Assembly (NCBI GenBank): GCA_046715235.1
Contig: JBKJZO010000072.1
Location: 1-33,676, forward strand
From: JBKJZO01 sp046715235
GTDB taxonomy: Bacteria > Actinomycetota > Actinomycetes > BP-191
DNA length: 33,676 nucleotides
Direction of reading: 5' to 3'
Numbering within the stretch: the first letter of the stretch is position 1; every line of letters starts with the position of its first letter. Shown piece after piece: positions 7,847-21,039 of this stretch. Made by a program: the position numbers and the translations under genes. A model generated the notes under the pieces. The model made no database searches and was not told the DNA's origin. It saw only the letters and a list, made by a program, of their open reading frames with translations.

Positions 7847-8530
7847 TCAGGATGACAGAATGCGCGCGTAGGCGCGGACAGGGAACGTGCCGAACCCTGC
7901 CACCAGGGGAGGGGCGGCGGTGAACCGGGCCCCCGTCAGCGGGAGCTGGCCTAGCCCGGTGAGGTGCTCGACGACTGGGATCCCCGCGCCGAGCAGGATG
8001 CTGTGAGCCGGCCGGTGACCGCCGCTTGCGGTGTCGTCGATGTTCACCGAGTCGATGCCGACCAGGAGCGCGCCGTGGTCGGCCAGCCAGTGAGCGCCGG
8101 CTTCCGTCAGGTACGGCGCGTCGATCGCGTACTCCGGCGTTGCCCAGTGCTCGTCGCCCCCGGTGTGCAGCAACACGGCCCGCCCGGATACCTCCAACCC
8201 CGCGAGCGCCTCGACGTCCACGCCCCGCGCCGCGCCTCCGGCTGCGCGTACGACGACCGCAGGCAGATTGGCCAGTGACGTCAGTGGCAGGCCGGCAAGA
8301 TCGGTGCCGTCGGCGTACCGGTGGAAGGGACTGTCGAGGTAGGTGCCGGTGTTGCCCACCATGCTCAGCCGGTCGATCGCGAACTCGGTACCCGGGGCGT
8401 AGACCGCCCGCGACGCTTCCCTGGTGAGGTGCGGCGTGATCTCAGGGCCGGGCAGCCCAGGGTAGGTCGTCATGCCCGCCGTGATGACGTGGCTCAGCTC
8501 GACCCAGCGCCACTGATCGTCCGCCGTCAC
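7847..8530 (-). CDS. Cyclase-family (kynurenine formamidase-like) metal hydrolase
   Basis: A 227-aa member of the cyclase family (PF04199), which includes kynurenine formamidase and isatin hydrolase. I start at the GTG at 8528-8530 because homology begins with WVELSHVITAGMTTYPGLPG; the frame continues upstream to 8623 but that part is non-homologous and would collide with the divergent cupin. The family metal motif HxGTHxDxPxH is present in altered form as N60-TGT-Y64-LD66-SPF-H70. The C-terminal half has the usual TGG, IDSVNIDD and HRPAHSILLGAGIPVVEHLT segments. It is predicted to be cytosolic and to hydrolyse an amide or lactone-like bond. It diverges from the cupin gene with about 90 bases between starts, so the two may be co-regulated. 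Confidence 0.83.
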   Translation of the reverse strand: MTADDQWRWVELSHVITAGMTTYPGLPGPEITPHLTREASRAVYAPGTEFAIDRLSMVGNTGTYLDSPFHRYADGTDLAGLPLTSLANLPAVVVRAAGGAARGVDVEALAGLEVSGRAVLLHTGGDEHWATPEYAIDAPYLTEAGAHWLADHGALLVGIDSVNIDDTASGGHRPAHSILLGAGIPVVEHLTGLGQLPLTGARFTAAPPLVAGFGTFPVRAYARILSS

Positions 8531-8622
8531 CCGTTCACCATCTCGATTGCGCGCGCACGGGTAAAGCGAATAGTCATCACCGGTTTCGGCTTGGCACGTT
8601 CCGAGCGGGGCATGATCGCCCA

Positions 8623-9045
8623 ATGACTGACGACGCGAAGACGACTGGATCCACGATCGGCTGGGTCGGTGACATCGAGAGCATCACCCTCGAGAACACC
8701 AACTTCCGCACCGTCATCCACACCGGAAAGCACACGCAGCTCACCGTGATGCACCTGTCCCCGGGCGAGGAGATCGGCTGGGAGTCACATTCGCACCTCG
8801 ACCAGTTCCTGCGCGTCGAGCAGGGTTCTGGCCGACTCGACCTCGGCCGCACCGGTGATCGCATCGACGAGGAACATCAACTCAGCGACGACTGGGCGCT
8901 GATCGTGCCCGCTGGCGTGTGGCACAACGTCACGAACACCGGCGCGAGCGACCTCAAGCTCTACTCGCTCTACAGCCCGCCGGAGCATCCGCCCGGAACC
9001 GTTCATGTCACAAAGGCGGACGCGAACGCCGACGAACACGAGTGA
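8623..9045 (+). CDS. Cupin-domain protein
   Basis: A 140-aa single-domain cupin. The first cupin motif is GEEIGWESHSHLDQFLRVEQ (residues 48-67), with metal-ligand candidates H56, H58 and E66. The second is PAGVWHNVTNTG with H101. The length and the HLDQFLRVE signature match a widespread subfamily of small stand-alone cupins with no assigned reaction. Start at the ATG at 8623; the upstream GAGCGGGG is a distant, weak ribosome site. It is divergent from the cyclase-family gene. Possible roles are a small-molecule dioxygenase, isomerase or sensor; I cannot choose between them. Confidence 0.8.
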   Translation: MTDDAKTTGSTIGWVGDIESITLENTNFRTVIHTGKHTQLTVMHLSPGEEIGWESHSHLDQFLRVEQGSGRLDLGRTGDRIDEEHQLSDDWALIVPAGVWHNVTNTGASDLKLYSLYSPPEHPPGTVHVTKADANADEHE

Positions 9046-9236
9046 CTGGTCCGGCCACGTCGGCCCGCGAACAAGCCGAGCGACAGGGCACGGACGCGTA
9101 GGAACTCCTGGTAGGTCTGCCTGCCATGAGTGGCCGACAGCCCGTCAAGATCGGTCACGACCGCGCGCTCCGTGTCATCCACGGGCACAAACGTACTTGC
9201 GCCACCCCGTCCTGCGTGAGGTGCCAGGATCCATTC

Positions 9237-9731
9237 GTGCCAGTGGTGGAGTCGTCCGTCGTCGTCCCTGTGTCGTTGACGACGGCATTCGACGTGTCGC
9301 AGACGACCGGCGAAACACGCCTCAGGTGGGATCCCTTCATACGCCGCCAGCACCTTCTCGGCGGCGCGAGCTCGCCGGGCAAGGGCGTGCAGACCCTCAC
9401 GGTCCACCGGCTCGGCCTGCGGATGGTCAGCCGGTACGTCTCGTTCGACCGGCCGACGAACGTCGGCATGACGATGGTGCGCGGCCCTTGGTTCTTCAGT
9501 CGACTCGCCGGCGGCTGGCGCTTCTCCGCGGTAGAGGGGCACCCGCAGAGCAGCATGGCCGTGTGGCGGTACAACTTCGCCTGCCGGCCCCGATGGCTCG
9601 CCCCCCTCGCGGAACGGATCGGCGCCGCGATTCTGCAGCGGGACATCGACCGCCGCATCGCCGGCTTCGCTCGCGCGTGCCAGGACCCCGACGTCTTGTA
9701 CGCCGTCCGGCAGCTCGGGGTTTCGGAATGA
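9237..9731 (+). CDS. SRPBCC/START-like protein
   Basis: About 164 aa from the GTG at 9237, which has AGGA 7 bases upstream. The frame opens earlier at an ATG at 9126, but residues before VPVVESSVVVPVSLTTAFDV look non-homologous. The opening segment (strand, then a helix starting at SLTTAFDV) and the later WDPFIRR, GMTMVRGPWFFSRLAGGWRF and MAVWRYNFACRP segments fit the ligand-binding SRPBCC fold, in which a hydrophobic cavity holds a lipid or polyketide. The C-terminal helix (ILQRDIDRRIAGFARACQDP) is also typical. No catalytic residues can be named. It sits alone, 170 bases ahead of the carboxylase gene. Confidence 0.6.
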   Translation: MPVVESSVVVPVSLTTAFDVSQTTGETRLRWDPFIRRQHLLGGASSPGKGVQTLTVHRLGLRMVSRYVSFDRPTNVGMTMVRGPWFFSRLAGGWRFSAVEGHPQSSMAVWRYNFACRPRWLAPLAERIGAAILQRDIDRRIAGFARACQDPDVLYAVRQLGVSE

Positions 9732-9822
9732 CGGCGGTGCCATTCCAGGGTGCTAGGCAAGCCATGCATTCGCTAGGGGAACAGCTGGCCGAGCCGCCCG
9801 TCAGGCGGGGTTTCAACGCGGC

Positions 9823-9828
9823 TAGACT
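9823..9828 (+). promoter_or_regulatory. Candidate -10 box for the carboxylase/KAS III transcript
   Basis: TAGACT matches the actinobacterial TANNNT -10 pattern and lies 74 bases upstream of the carboxylase start, in the only gene-free stretch before it. No convincing -35 is visible, so this is tentative. The ribosome site of the gene is clear: GGAGG at 9891-9895, about 7 bases before the GTG at 9902. Confidence 0.3.
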
Positions 9829-9901
9829 TCGCGGCCAACTGTACGAGATTCGCGCGAACCAATGGGCAAGCTGAGCGAACTCGTCGGATGGAGGATGCCG
9901 A

Positions 9902-15412
<5,511 letters not shown>

Positions 15413-15455
15413 CATCGACCCGCAACGCTTTTCGTTTCCTAGCGAAGGACCCGGC

Positions 15456-17408
15456 ATGCAGCCATTCCTCGTCAACGCGCATGGACGGGTGATCTTCCCG
15501 TCCAACTTCATCCCGGAGTTGGACCTGTCCGTCATGCACAGCTTCGAGCAGCTGGACAGTGCGATCAGACGTGACTTCGAAGTCAAAGCGCCGACGGGCA
15601 CGAACATCCTGGCGCGGATAGAGGAAGGCGGTTACACCAGCCGCTACGACCTGTTGCGCGACCTCGCGCTGAACCTGTTCTGGAGCAACCGCTTCGCGCT
15701 GACGCTGTACGAGAAGCGGCCGACCCGGTGGTCCGACGTGCCGCGGACACGAAGCGACGCCTTCCTACCCATCCTGACCCCTTGGGTCGGTGGTGACGTC
15801 AAGGTCGCCGCTGTGCAACGGGCCTACGGAGAGTTGGCGCCGACCTGGGACAGTGAGGTCGAAGACCGCATCTTCACGATGCTCTTCGACCTGTTCGGGC
15901 ACCGCAAGCACCACGCCGGTGACCTGCCGGCGATCAAGCCGACCGTTGCAGAGATGCTCTCCGATCCGACCAATCTGACCTTCCGCTTGTCCGGCTACAA
16001 CCCGGACTACCCCGTCTACGACTTCGCCGAGATTGCCGACTGCGCCGAGGATGTCGCGGAGCTCGAGGCCCTGATGCGATGGGCGATGGTCCTGCACAAC
16101 CAGTACCCCTGGGATCGCGCGCAGGCCGAACTCGTCAAGGTCGGCGAGTTGCGCGATGACGACCACGTCGTCGTCTTCTACCCGAAGGACATGGAGGTCC
16201 GGCACTTCCTGCGCCGCCTCGCCGCCGGCAAGGTGCCCACGCCGGGGGCGAAGGCGAAGAAGGCCGTTTCTCCCATCCGCCCGTACCCGGCCGTCAACGT
16301 GCGCTCCGCGTTCAAGGTAATGCCGCGCATCGAGGCCCTGGCAGCGGTTCACGGCGACGTGATCTGCAGCAACGACGACCTCGTCCGCAACGCGGCGTAC
16401 AACTGGTCGCCGATGGCCGCGGACGAGATCCGGAACAAGACCGGCATCGAGCAGCGCCGCTACAGCTCGCGCAGCCTCGAGGAGATCGCGCTTCAGGCAG
16501 CGCAGGCTGCGCTGGCTCACTCCGGCCGTGGCCCTGAGGAGATCGGCGCGGTGCTCGTGTGCACGTGCACCAGCAGCCGCCTCATTCCCTCGGTGGCTTC
16601 CTGGATTTCTGGTCAGCTGGGCATCTACCAGACCCACGGGTCGTACGACGTCATCGCGGCGTGCGCGGGAATGGCCTACGGCATGTCCGACGCGACGCGA
16701 ATCCTCCAGGAGGTCGAGCGTCCGGTCCTCGTCGTGTGCGTCGAGAAGTTCTCCGACAAGATCGGCAACGTCCGCACCTCGCGCATGATCTTCGGTGACG
16801 GCGCCGCGGCCTTCGTCGTCGGAGTGGCGCCACCGGGCGAGCCACCGGACATCGACTACCTGCAGACCTACGCCAGCGGTCCGTTCAGTCAGGTGAACTC
16901 GATCATCTGGCCCAACCCGGCGTTCGACAACAACATCACGGTCTACGGGCCTGAGGTTAAGACGCTGGCCGGCCGTTACCTCGTGCAGATGATCGACGAG
17001 CTCAAGGCGCTGCCCGACCCCGACGGCAAGCACGCGTCGCTGCTGGAGAGCATCGATCTGATCGTGCCGCACCAGGCGAACAAGACGATGGTCACCGGCC
17101 TCGCGCTGGAGGCGGGGCTGTCGGCCGACAGCCTCTACTTCAACATCGAGCAGGTCGGCAACGCCTCAGCGGCGAGCATCCCGCTGGCGATCCACGACGC
17201 CGTCCGCGACGGCGTCATCAAGGAGCCGATGCGAATCTTCGCCCCCGGCTTCGGCGCCGGCGCCGTCGCTGGATACTGCGTGATGCGCGTCGATCCGGCG
17301 GTTGTCGCGATCTCTGACTTGCGGGCCGACGCCGTCGACACCGAGTACGAGACCGAGCAACCGCCGTCCGAGTCCTCTTCAGAAGGCGTGAAGCTGGCGT
17401 TCGGGTAG
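15456..17408 (+). CDS. KAS III-type ketoacyl synthase with large unknown N-terminal domain
   Basis: A 650-aa protein, about twice the usual FabH length. Residues from about 285 to 630 are a ketoacyl-ACP synthase III/thiolase-fold domain with an intact triad: C403 (DVIAACAGMAYG), H539 (VPHQANKTM) and N569 (QVGNASAASIP). The first 260 residues (including NLFWSNRFALTLYEKRPTRW and WAMVLHNQYPWDRAQAE) match no family I know and are joined by a basic Pro/Ala/Lys linker (PTPGAKAKKAVSPIRPYP). The last 35 residues are a charged, low-complexity tail. The enzyme should catalyse a decarboxylating condensation of malonyl-ACP or malonyl-CoA with an acyl-CoA. It directly follows the carboxylase that would supply malonyl-CoA. 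GAAGGA serves as ribosome site. Start and frame are secure; substrate and product are not. Confidence 0.85.
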   Translation: MQPFLVNAHGRVIFPSNFIPELDLSVMHSFEQLDSAIRRDFEVKAPTGTNILARIEEGGYTSRYDLLRDLALNLFWSNRFALTLYEKRPTRWSDVPRTRSDAFLPILTPWVGGDVKVAAVQRAYGELAPTWDSEVEDRIFTMLFDLFGHRKHHAGDLPAIKPTVAEMLSDPTNLTFRLSGYNPDYPVYDFAEIADCAEDVAELEALMRWAMVLHNQYPWDRAQAELVKVGELRDDDHVVVFYPKDMEVRHFLRRLAAGKVPTPGAKAKKAVSPIRPYPAVNVRSAFKVMPRIEALAAVHGDVICSNDDLVRNAAYNWSPMAADEIRNKTGIEQRRYSSRSLEEIALQAAQAALAHSGRGPEEIGAVLVCTCTSSRLIPSVASWISGQLGIYQTHGSYDVIAACAGMAYGMSDATRILQEVERPVLVVCVEKFSDKIGNVRTSRMIFGDGAAAFVVGVAPPGEPPDIDYLQTYASGPFSQVNSIIWPNPAFDNNITVYGPEVKTLAGRYLVQMIDELKALPDPDGKHASLLESIDLIVPHQANKTMVTGLALEAGLSADSLYFNIEQVGNASAASIPLAIHDAVRDGVIKEPMRIFAPGFGAGAVAGYCVMRVDPAVVAISDLRADAVDTEYETEQPPSESSSEGVKLAFG

Positions 17409-17417
17409 TCGGGCTGG

Positions 17418-17444
17418 CCTTAGCAGCGGAGCGAATCTGGTCCC
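17418..17444 (+). repeat. Repeat copy R1 (outer pair, plus orientation)
   Basis: CCTTAGCAGCGGAGCGAATC followed by TGGTCCC, starting 10 bases after the KAS III stop codon. The first 20 bases are identical to R4 at 26120-26139 in inverted orientation. It differs from R2 and R3 at two positions (CAG for CAA, GAA for GGA) and shares their TGGTCC tail. Confidence 0.85.
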
Positions 17445-17579
17445 AACGCCGAGCGCTGCCAGTCTCGAGCGACGGGTTCGAGGGGCGCGGTGTGCTGTCC
17501 GAAATCGATCGTCTCCCGTTCCACCGCCGGTGGCGCTCAGACGGCAGCGGATTAGTGACACGCAGACCGTGACCGGAAT

Positions 17580-17620
17580 CAACGTCATGCAACGTATGCG
17601 ATTACGTTACAGTCTCCCGT
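17580..17620 (+). promoter_or_regulatory. Resolvase promoter with direct repeats
   Basis: CAACGTCATG (17580-17589) is followed immediately by CAACGTATG (17590-17598), then ATTACGTTAC. TACAGT (17608-17613) is a good -10 box ending 7 bases before the ATG at 17621, so the transcript is probably leaderless; no ribosome site exists. The tandem repeats would place a bound regulator, perhaps the resolvase itself, over the promoter. Confidence 0.45.
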
Positions 17621-18232
17621 ATGGCGCTGATCGGGTACGGGCGGGTCAGCACGCCGGACCAGAACCCGGACGCTCAACGCGACCAGCTCACGGCCGCCGG
17701 CGTCGACGAGCTGTTCGTCGACAAGGCGTCCGGCAAGCTGGCGTCACGGCCGCAGCTCGACGCGGCTCTCCGGCACCTGCGCCCGGGCGACGTACTCGTT
17801 ATCACGAAGCTTGACCGGCTCGGCCGGTCGACCCGGCATCTCGCCGAGCTCGCGGTCGAACTTCAGAGCCGCGACATCGGACTCCGGGTTCTGCAGCAAG
17901 GCATCGACACGACGACTGCGGTGGGCCGGTTGTTCTTCCACATCCTCGCCGCGATCGCCGAGTTCGAGCATGAGCTGATCCGTGAACGCACTATCGACGG
18001 GCTGCAGGCTGCTCGAGCGCGCGGTCGCAACGGCGGCCGCAAGTCCTCGCTCACGGCGTCGGCCGTTCGTCAGGCGCAAGCGATGTACGACTCCGGTGAC
18101 TTCACGGTTGAGCAGATTGCGAAGGCCTTCAAGACGACCAGGCCGACGATCTACCGCGCGCTGGACCCGGCATCGATTGGCAAGAAGCTCACCAGCCCTC
18201 GTGAAGGGCCATCGACCGCCGCGACTCGCTGA
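17621..18232 (+). CDS. Serine recombinase (resolvase/DNA invertase family)
   Basis: A 203-aa small serine recombinase. The N-terminal catalytic domain starts MALIGYGRVSTPDQNPDAQR, with the nucleophile S10 and R8. Further catalytic residues are in ITKLDRLGRSTRHL (R66, R69). The long E-helix region is FHILAAIAEFEHELIRERT, followed by GRNGGRKSSLT and a C-terminal helix-turn-helix (TVEQIAKAFKTTRPTIYRAL) that reads the crossover site. Length and domain order are those of Tn3-type resolvases and Hin-type invertases, and it appears intact. It lies inside the repeat-bounded segment, next to repeat R1, with no transposase. It could resolve cointegrates, invert DNA, or be left from a lost element. Confidence 0.9.
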   Translation: MALIGYGRVSTPDQNPDAQRDQLTAAGVDELFVDKASGKLASRPQLDAALRHLRPGDVLVITKLDRLGRSTRHLAELAVELQSRDIGLRVLQQGIDTTTAVGRLFFHILAAIAEFEHELIRERTIDGLQAARARGRNGGRKSSLTASAVRQAQAMYDSGDFTVEQIAKAFKTTRPTIYRALDPASIGKKLTSPREGPSTAATR

Positions 18233-19053
18233 GGCCGCGCTCGTGGGGGGCGCCGAAAGAGGCCTGACTCTGTAACCATCGTCCTGGCTCGGAGCGACCC
18301 AAATCGACCCGACGGAGCATCTTCGCACCGGCCGAATGCTCCATCCGGGGTCAGTAGCCGCCTGACGGCTCCTACACATCGACCCGACTCCGTCGACGGG
18401 CACTGGTGAGGCCGGCTTCGATGGCGACGAGTGTGCGGCGGTGTGCCGTAAACGGACGCGGACGTGCCCGCTGTGGGTGCGGACAGCGCTGTATGCCTTG
18501 AAGCACGCCGTGCGGATGGATGGAGTTAACGAATCTCTTGCCGGCGGTCCTGGTGATCCGGACGTTGTGGTCGAGTAGCAGGGTTGCCCGTTAGCGCACC
18601 GGCCTACTTCGCCCCTGGTGACGCGCTCCTTACCGGCACGTTTCCCGAGGGTTCAGCGGGACTGAAGCTATGTCGGCGGGAACTCACGGCCTTTCGGCTC
18701 AGGTCGCCGGGTCGTCCGTGGGTTCGCAGGTCCGAGGGTAGCTGCCGGCTTGGGCGTCACGGGGTTCCCTTAGCAACGGAGCGGATCTGGTCCCTGAATT
18801 AGCGGTTGACCAGATCACCAACGCCGCCGTGCTGTGGACCACGACCTGACGATCCAGCTGCCGCGCATCTGTCGCCGTCCGCCAGGCCCTGCGATCGGCG
18901 GCAGGTCGACCGACATCTCATCACGATAGAGCCCGGGCGACGGAGGTCCGAGGATCTGGTGCTCGGCGTCGGTGCACGAGATCCTCAGAGGCGGTCATCC
19001 GCGGGCGATCGGGTGGTGGCGGGTGCGGTGGGCGCACCCTGGGCCATCGGTTG
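18233..19053. other. Gene-free, probably decayed stretch
   Basis: About 820 bases without a credible gene. An inverted repeat GGAGCAT (18314-18320) / ATGCTCC (18336-18342) could be the resolvase terminator. ATCGACCCGAC occurs twice (18303-18313 and 18378-18388). On the minus strand near 18375-18585 a frame reads LLLDHNVRITRTAGKRFVNS, which faintly resembles the C-terminal tail of integrase-type transposases; it lacks a start and the rest of such a protein, so at most it is a scrap. Repeat R2 lies at 18768-18793. Nothing else is recognisable. Confidence 0.5.
18768..18793 (+). repeat. Repeat copy R2 (inner pair, plus orientation)
   Basis: CCTTAGCAACGGAGCGGATC followed by TGGTCC. All 26 bases are identical to R3 at 21006-21031, which is inverted. 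The pair encloses the TetR gene, the alpha/beta hydrolase and the decarboxylase fragment (2.26 kb). Confidence 0.85.
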
Positions 19054-19686
19054 TCACTCCTGTACTGGCCGAGAGCGGCGGTCACTGGGCCGATCGACGT
19101 CGAGGCGCAGGGCGATCAGCTCCCGGGCGGTGGCCAGTGGTTTGGTGTCGTCGCTGAGGTTGCGGGCGACGTTCGCCGCGGCAAGCAACGCGTCGATCTC
19201 GAACGCGAGCATGTCTGCCGACGGCGACGTCGGTATGTCGCCCGCCCGTTGGGCGATCGCGGCCTCACGTTCGAGCACGGCAAGCCACCCGCGACGAGCT
19301 CGTGCCAACGCATCGCGAACCGAACCTGGATGGCTGTCGAACTCGGCGAGCGTGGCGCCCATGAAGCACCCGCCGGGGAGGACGCGTCGCTCGATGTAGG
19401 ACAGCCACGAATCGACCAGTGCCTGCAGACGGGACAGTCCCTCCGGCTGATCCTGTGCGGGGGCGACGACGGCGCCGACGAAGATCTCCGTCGCCGCGGC
19501 CACCGCCGCGATCTGTACATCTTCTTTGGTCTTGTAGGCCGCTTGGATGCTGCTCTTGGTGACGCCGAGCCGGTCGGCCAACTGCGACAGGGACATCCCA
19601 GAGAGACCGTCGATCGATGCGATCGCGGCAGCGTGCGCCGCGACCGCCTTTCGCGTTCGATCTCCTCGCTGCCGCCTTCCGTCCAT
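19054..19686 (-). CDS. TetR-family transcriptional regulator
   Basis: A 210-aa TetR regulator. I start at the ATG at 19684-19686 (MDGRRQRGDRTRKAVAAHAA), with GGAA just upstream; a longer frame to 19728 adds residues that look non-native. The helix-turn-helix is GMSLSQLADRLGVTKSSIQA followed by AYKTKEDVQIAA. The ligand domain has the TetR_C signature RLQALVDSWLSYIERRVLPG and GCFMGATLAEFDSHPGSVRD. The alpha/beta hydrolase gene is divergent and starts 90 bases away, the standard arrangement for a TetR repressor controlling its neighbour and itself. The inducer is unknown but is probably a substrate or analogue of the hydrolase. Confidence 0.88.
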   Translation of the reverse strand: MDGRRQRGDRTRKAVAAHAAAIASIDGLSGMSLSQLADRLGVTKSSIQAAYKTKEDVQIAAVAAATEIFVGAVVAPAQDQPEGLSRLQALVDSWLSYIERRVLPGGCFMGATLAEFDSHPGSVRDALARARRGWLAVLEREAAIAQRAGDIPTSPSADMLAFEIDALLAAANVARNLSDDTKPLATARELIALRLDVDRPSDRRSRPVQE

Positions 19687-19738
19687 GTGCTTCCATCGTC
19701 GTCGGGTTGACGTGTTGAACCGCGACACTACAGCAGAT

Positions 19739-19776
19739 TTGCAAACACTACGTACGACCGTATTAGTATCGGGGGT
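19739..19776 (+). promoter_or_regulatory. Hydrolase promoter and likely TetR operator region
   Basis: TTGCAA (19739-19744) and TATTAG (19761-19766), 16 bases apart, or the shifted TAGTAT (19764-19769), form a promoter ending 7-10 bases before the ATG at 19777. The message may be leaderless, as the GGGGG before the start is too close to be a ribosome site. The spacer holds the imperfect dyad CTACGTACGACCGTATTAG, centred near 19756, which is a reasonable TetR site. Confidence 0.45.
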
Positions 19777-20658
19777 ATGTCAACAACGAGCGAGATGAAC
19801 CAGATCGAGTTGTCCGCGGGGACGATCGAGTACGTGGACAGCGGTGGCGAAGGTCCGACGCTGGTGCTGCTGCACGGGCTGATGATGAACTCCTCGCTCT
19901 GGGACGACGTGATTGCCGACCTGCGCGTCGATCATCGGTGCATCGCCCCGACGTTGCCGATGGGTGCGCATCGCCAGCCGATGCTCGCCGGAGCTGACCT
20001 GACGCTGCGCGGGATCGCGGGGCTCGTCGTCGAACTGATCGAGCGACTGAATCTGAACGACGTCACGCTCGTCGGCAACGACAGCGGCGGGGCACTGGTG
20101 CAGCTGCTCATCGGCGATGGATCGCCTCGGATCAGTTCCATCGTGCTCGTCTCCTGCGACGCGTTCGACAACTTTCCGCCAGGGCTCACCGGCAAGACCT
20201 TGTTCCTGACCGGAAAACTCGCGCCCGGTCTGTTCGGGCTGTTCATGCAGCAGATGCGGATCCGCCCTGTACGGCGGTTACCGATCGTGTTCGGCTGGCT
20301 CACCAAGCGCGGCGATGCAGCGACGAAGCGCTGGATGCAGCCGGTCTTGCACCAGCGCGGCGTCCGCCGCGACACCGTTCGTGTGCTGCGCGCTGCCGCG
20401 GCTGACAAGCGGATCATGCTCGACGCTGCGGAGACGCTGCCGTCGTGGCACCGTCCCGCCCTGATCGTCTGGGCAGCCAACGATCGGGTCATGCCGCCCG
20501 AGCATGGTCGGCGTCTGGCCGAACTGCTTCCACAGGCGCGACTGATCGAGGTCGACGACAGCTACACGCTGGTGCCGCTCGACCAGCCCCGACAGCTGTC
20601 CCAGATCATCCGAGAGTTTGCGAGATCGTCGGACAGCAAGGCGCCCGCTCAGCGCTGA
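19777..20658 (+). CDS. Alpha/beta hydrolase (dehalogenase/epoxide-hydrolase-like) lacking the usual catalytic His
   Basis: A 293-aa alpha/beta-hydrolase. The oxyanion region is LVLLHGLMMNSSLWDDVI. The nucleophile elbow is VGNDSGGA with Asp102 in the nucleophile position, as in haloalkane dehalogenases and epoxide hydrolases. The acid residue is likely D236 (VWAANDRVMPP). Where the family usually has a D-S-x-H-F segment, this protein reads DDSYTLVPLDQP, with T264 at the histidine position. Helices between 130 and 215 form the cap. It is transcribed divergently from a TetR gene that probably represses it. It may hydrolyse a halogenated, epoxidised or ester substrate, or have a non-hydrolytic role given the altered triad. 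Confidence 0.82.
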   Translation: MSTTSEMNQIELSAGTIEYVDSGGEGPTLVLLHGLMMNSSLWDDVIADLRVDHRCIAPTLPMGAHRQPMLAGADLTLRGIAGLVVELIERLNLNDVTLVGNDSGGALVQLLIGDGSPRISSIVLVSCDAFDNFPPGLTGKTLFLTGKLAPGLFGLFMQQMRIRPVRRLPIVFGWLTKRGDAATKRWMQPVLHQRGVRRDTVRVLRAAAADKRIMLDAAETLPSWHRPALIVWAANDRVMPPEHGRRLAELLPQARLIEVDDSYTLVPLDQPRQLSQIIREFARSSDSKAPAQR

Positions 20659-20847
20659 TCACATGCTCGGGAGGCCGAGCGTTGCAAACAGCTGACCCAT
20701 GCCGGTGAACTGGGCGATGCACAGGCCGAGCTCGATGAACTGCGCGCTGCTGAGGTGCTCGAGCGTTTGGTCGACGAGCGCCTTGTCGACCTTGGTGTGG
20801 TCGAGGCGGTAGACCTCCGTGACGCAGGGCTGCTGATTCCGCTGCAT
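20659..20847 (-). pseudogene. Carboxymuconolactone-decarboxylase-family gene, C-terminal remnant
   Basis: Only the last 50-60 residues remain: LVDQTLEHLSSAQFIELGLC followed by IAQFTGMGQLFATLGLP, the typical C-terminal helices of AhpD/CMD-type proteins of 180-200 aa. The catalytic CxxC/His helix and everything upstream are absent. A frame start exists at 20847 but has no ribosome site and adds a non-homologous leader. It converges on the alpha/beta hydrolase and lies between repeats R2 and R3. It is probably a leftover of a longer gene truncated by rearrangement. Confidence 0.6.
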
Positions 20848-21005
20848 TGAAACGTCGATCGTCGAGCTCGATGAGCGCCTGACGTTGCACCCCCTACGAT
20901 CGACCGATCATGCCTACGCGCGGCGCTCAGTGGCTGCGATAGAGACAGAATTCCGCCGCGCCCGCTCCGGTCACCGGCCGCCTGAGCCGAACCCGCCGGC
21001 CGAAA

Positions 21006-21031
21006 GGACCAGATCCGCTCCGTTGCTAAGG
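21006..21031 (-). repeat. Repeat copy R3 (inner pair, minus orientation)
   Basis: An exact inverted copy of R2 over 26 bases (GGACCAGATCCGCTCCGTTG then CTAAGG on the plus strand). It lies between the decarboxylase fragment and the zinc-ribbon pseudogene. Confidence 0.85.
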
Positions 21032-21039
21032 AAACCCGG

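Noticed and set aside
15765..17072. 435-residue open frame antisense to the KAS III gene
   Set aside because: Same composition effect; the plus-strand protein has an intact catalytic triad and a good ribosome site.
18375..18585. Minus-strand fragment with LLLDHNVRITRTAGKRFV, possible transposase tail
   Set aside because: Too short, without start or catalytic residues; kept only as a remark in the gene-free region.
18720..18760. GGTTCGCAGGTCC resembling a tRNA T-arm
   Set aside because: No acceptor stem, anticodon stem or D-arm can be folded around it.
18806..19399. 197-residue plus-strand frame opposite the TetR gene
   Set aside because: Overlaps a convincing TetR regulator in antisense; Arg/Ser-rich with no recognisable domain.
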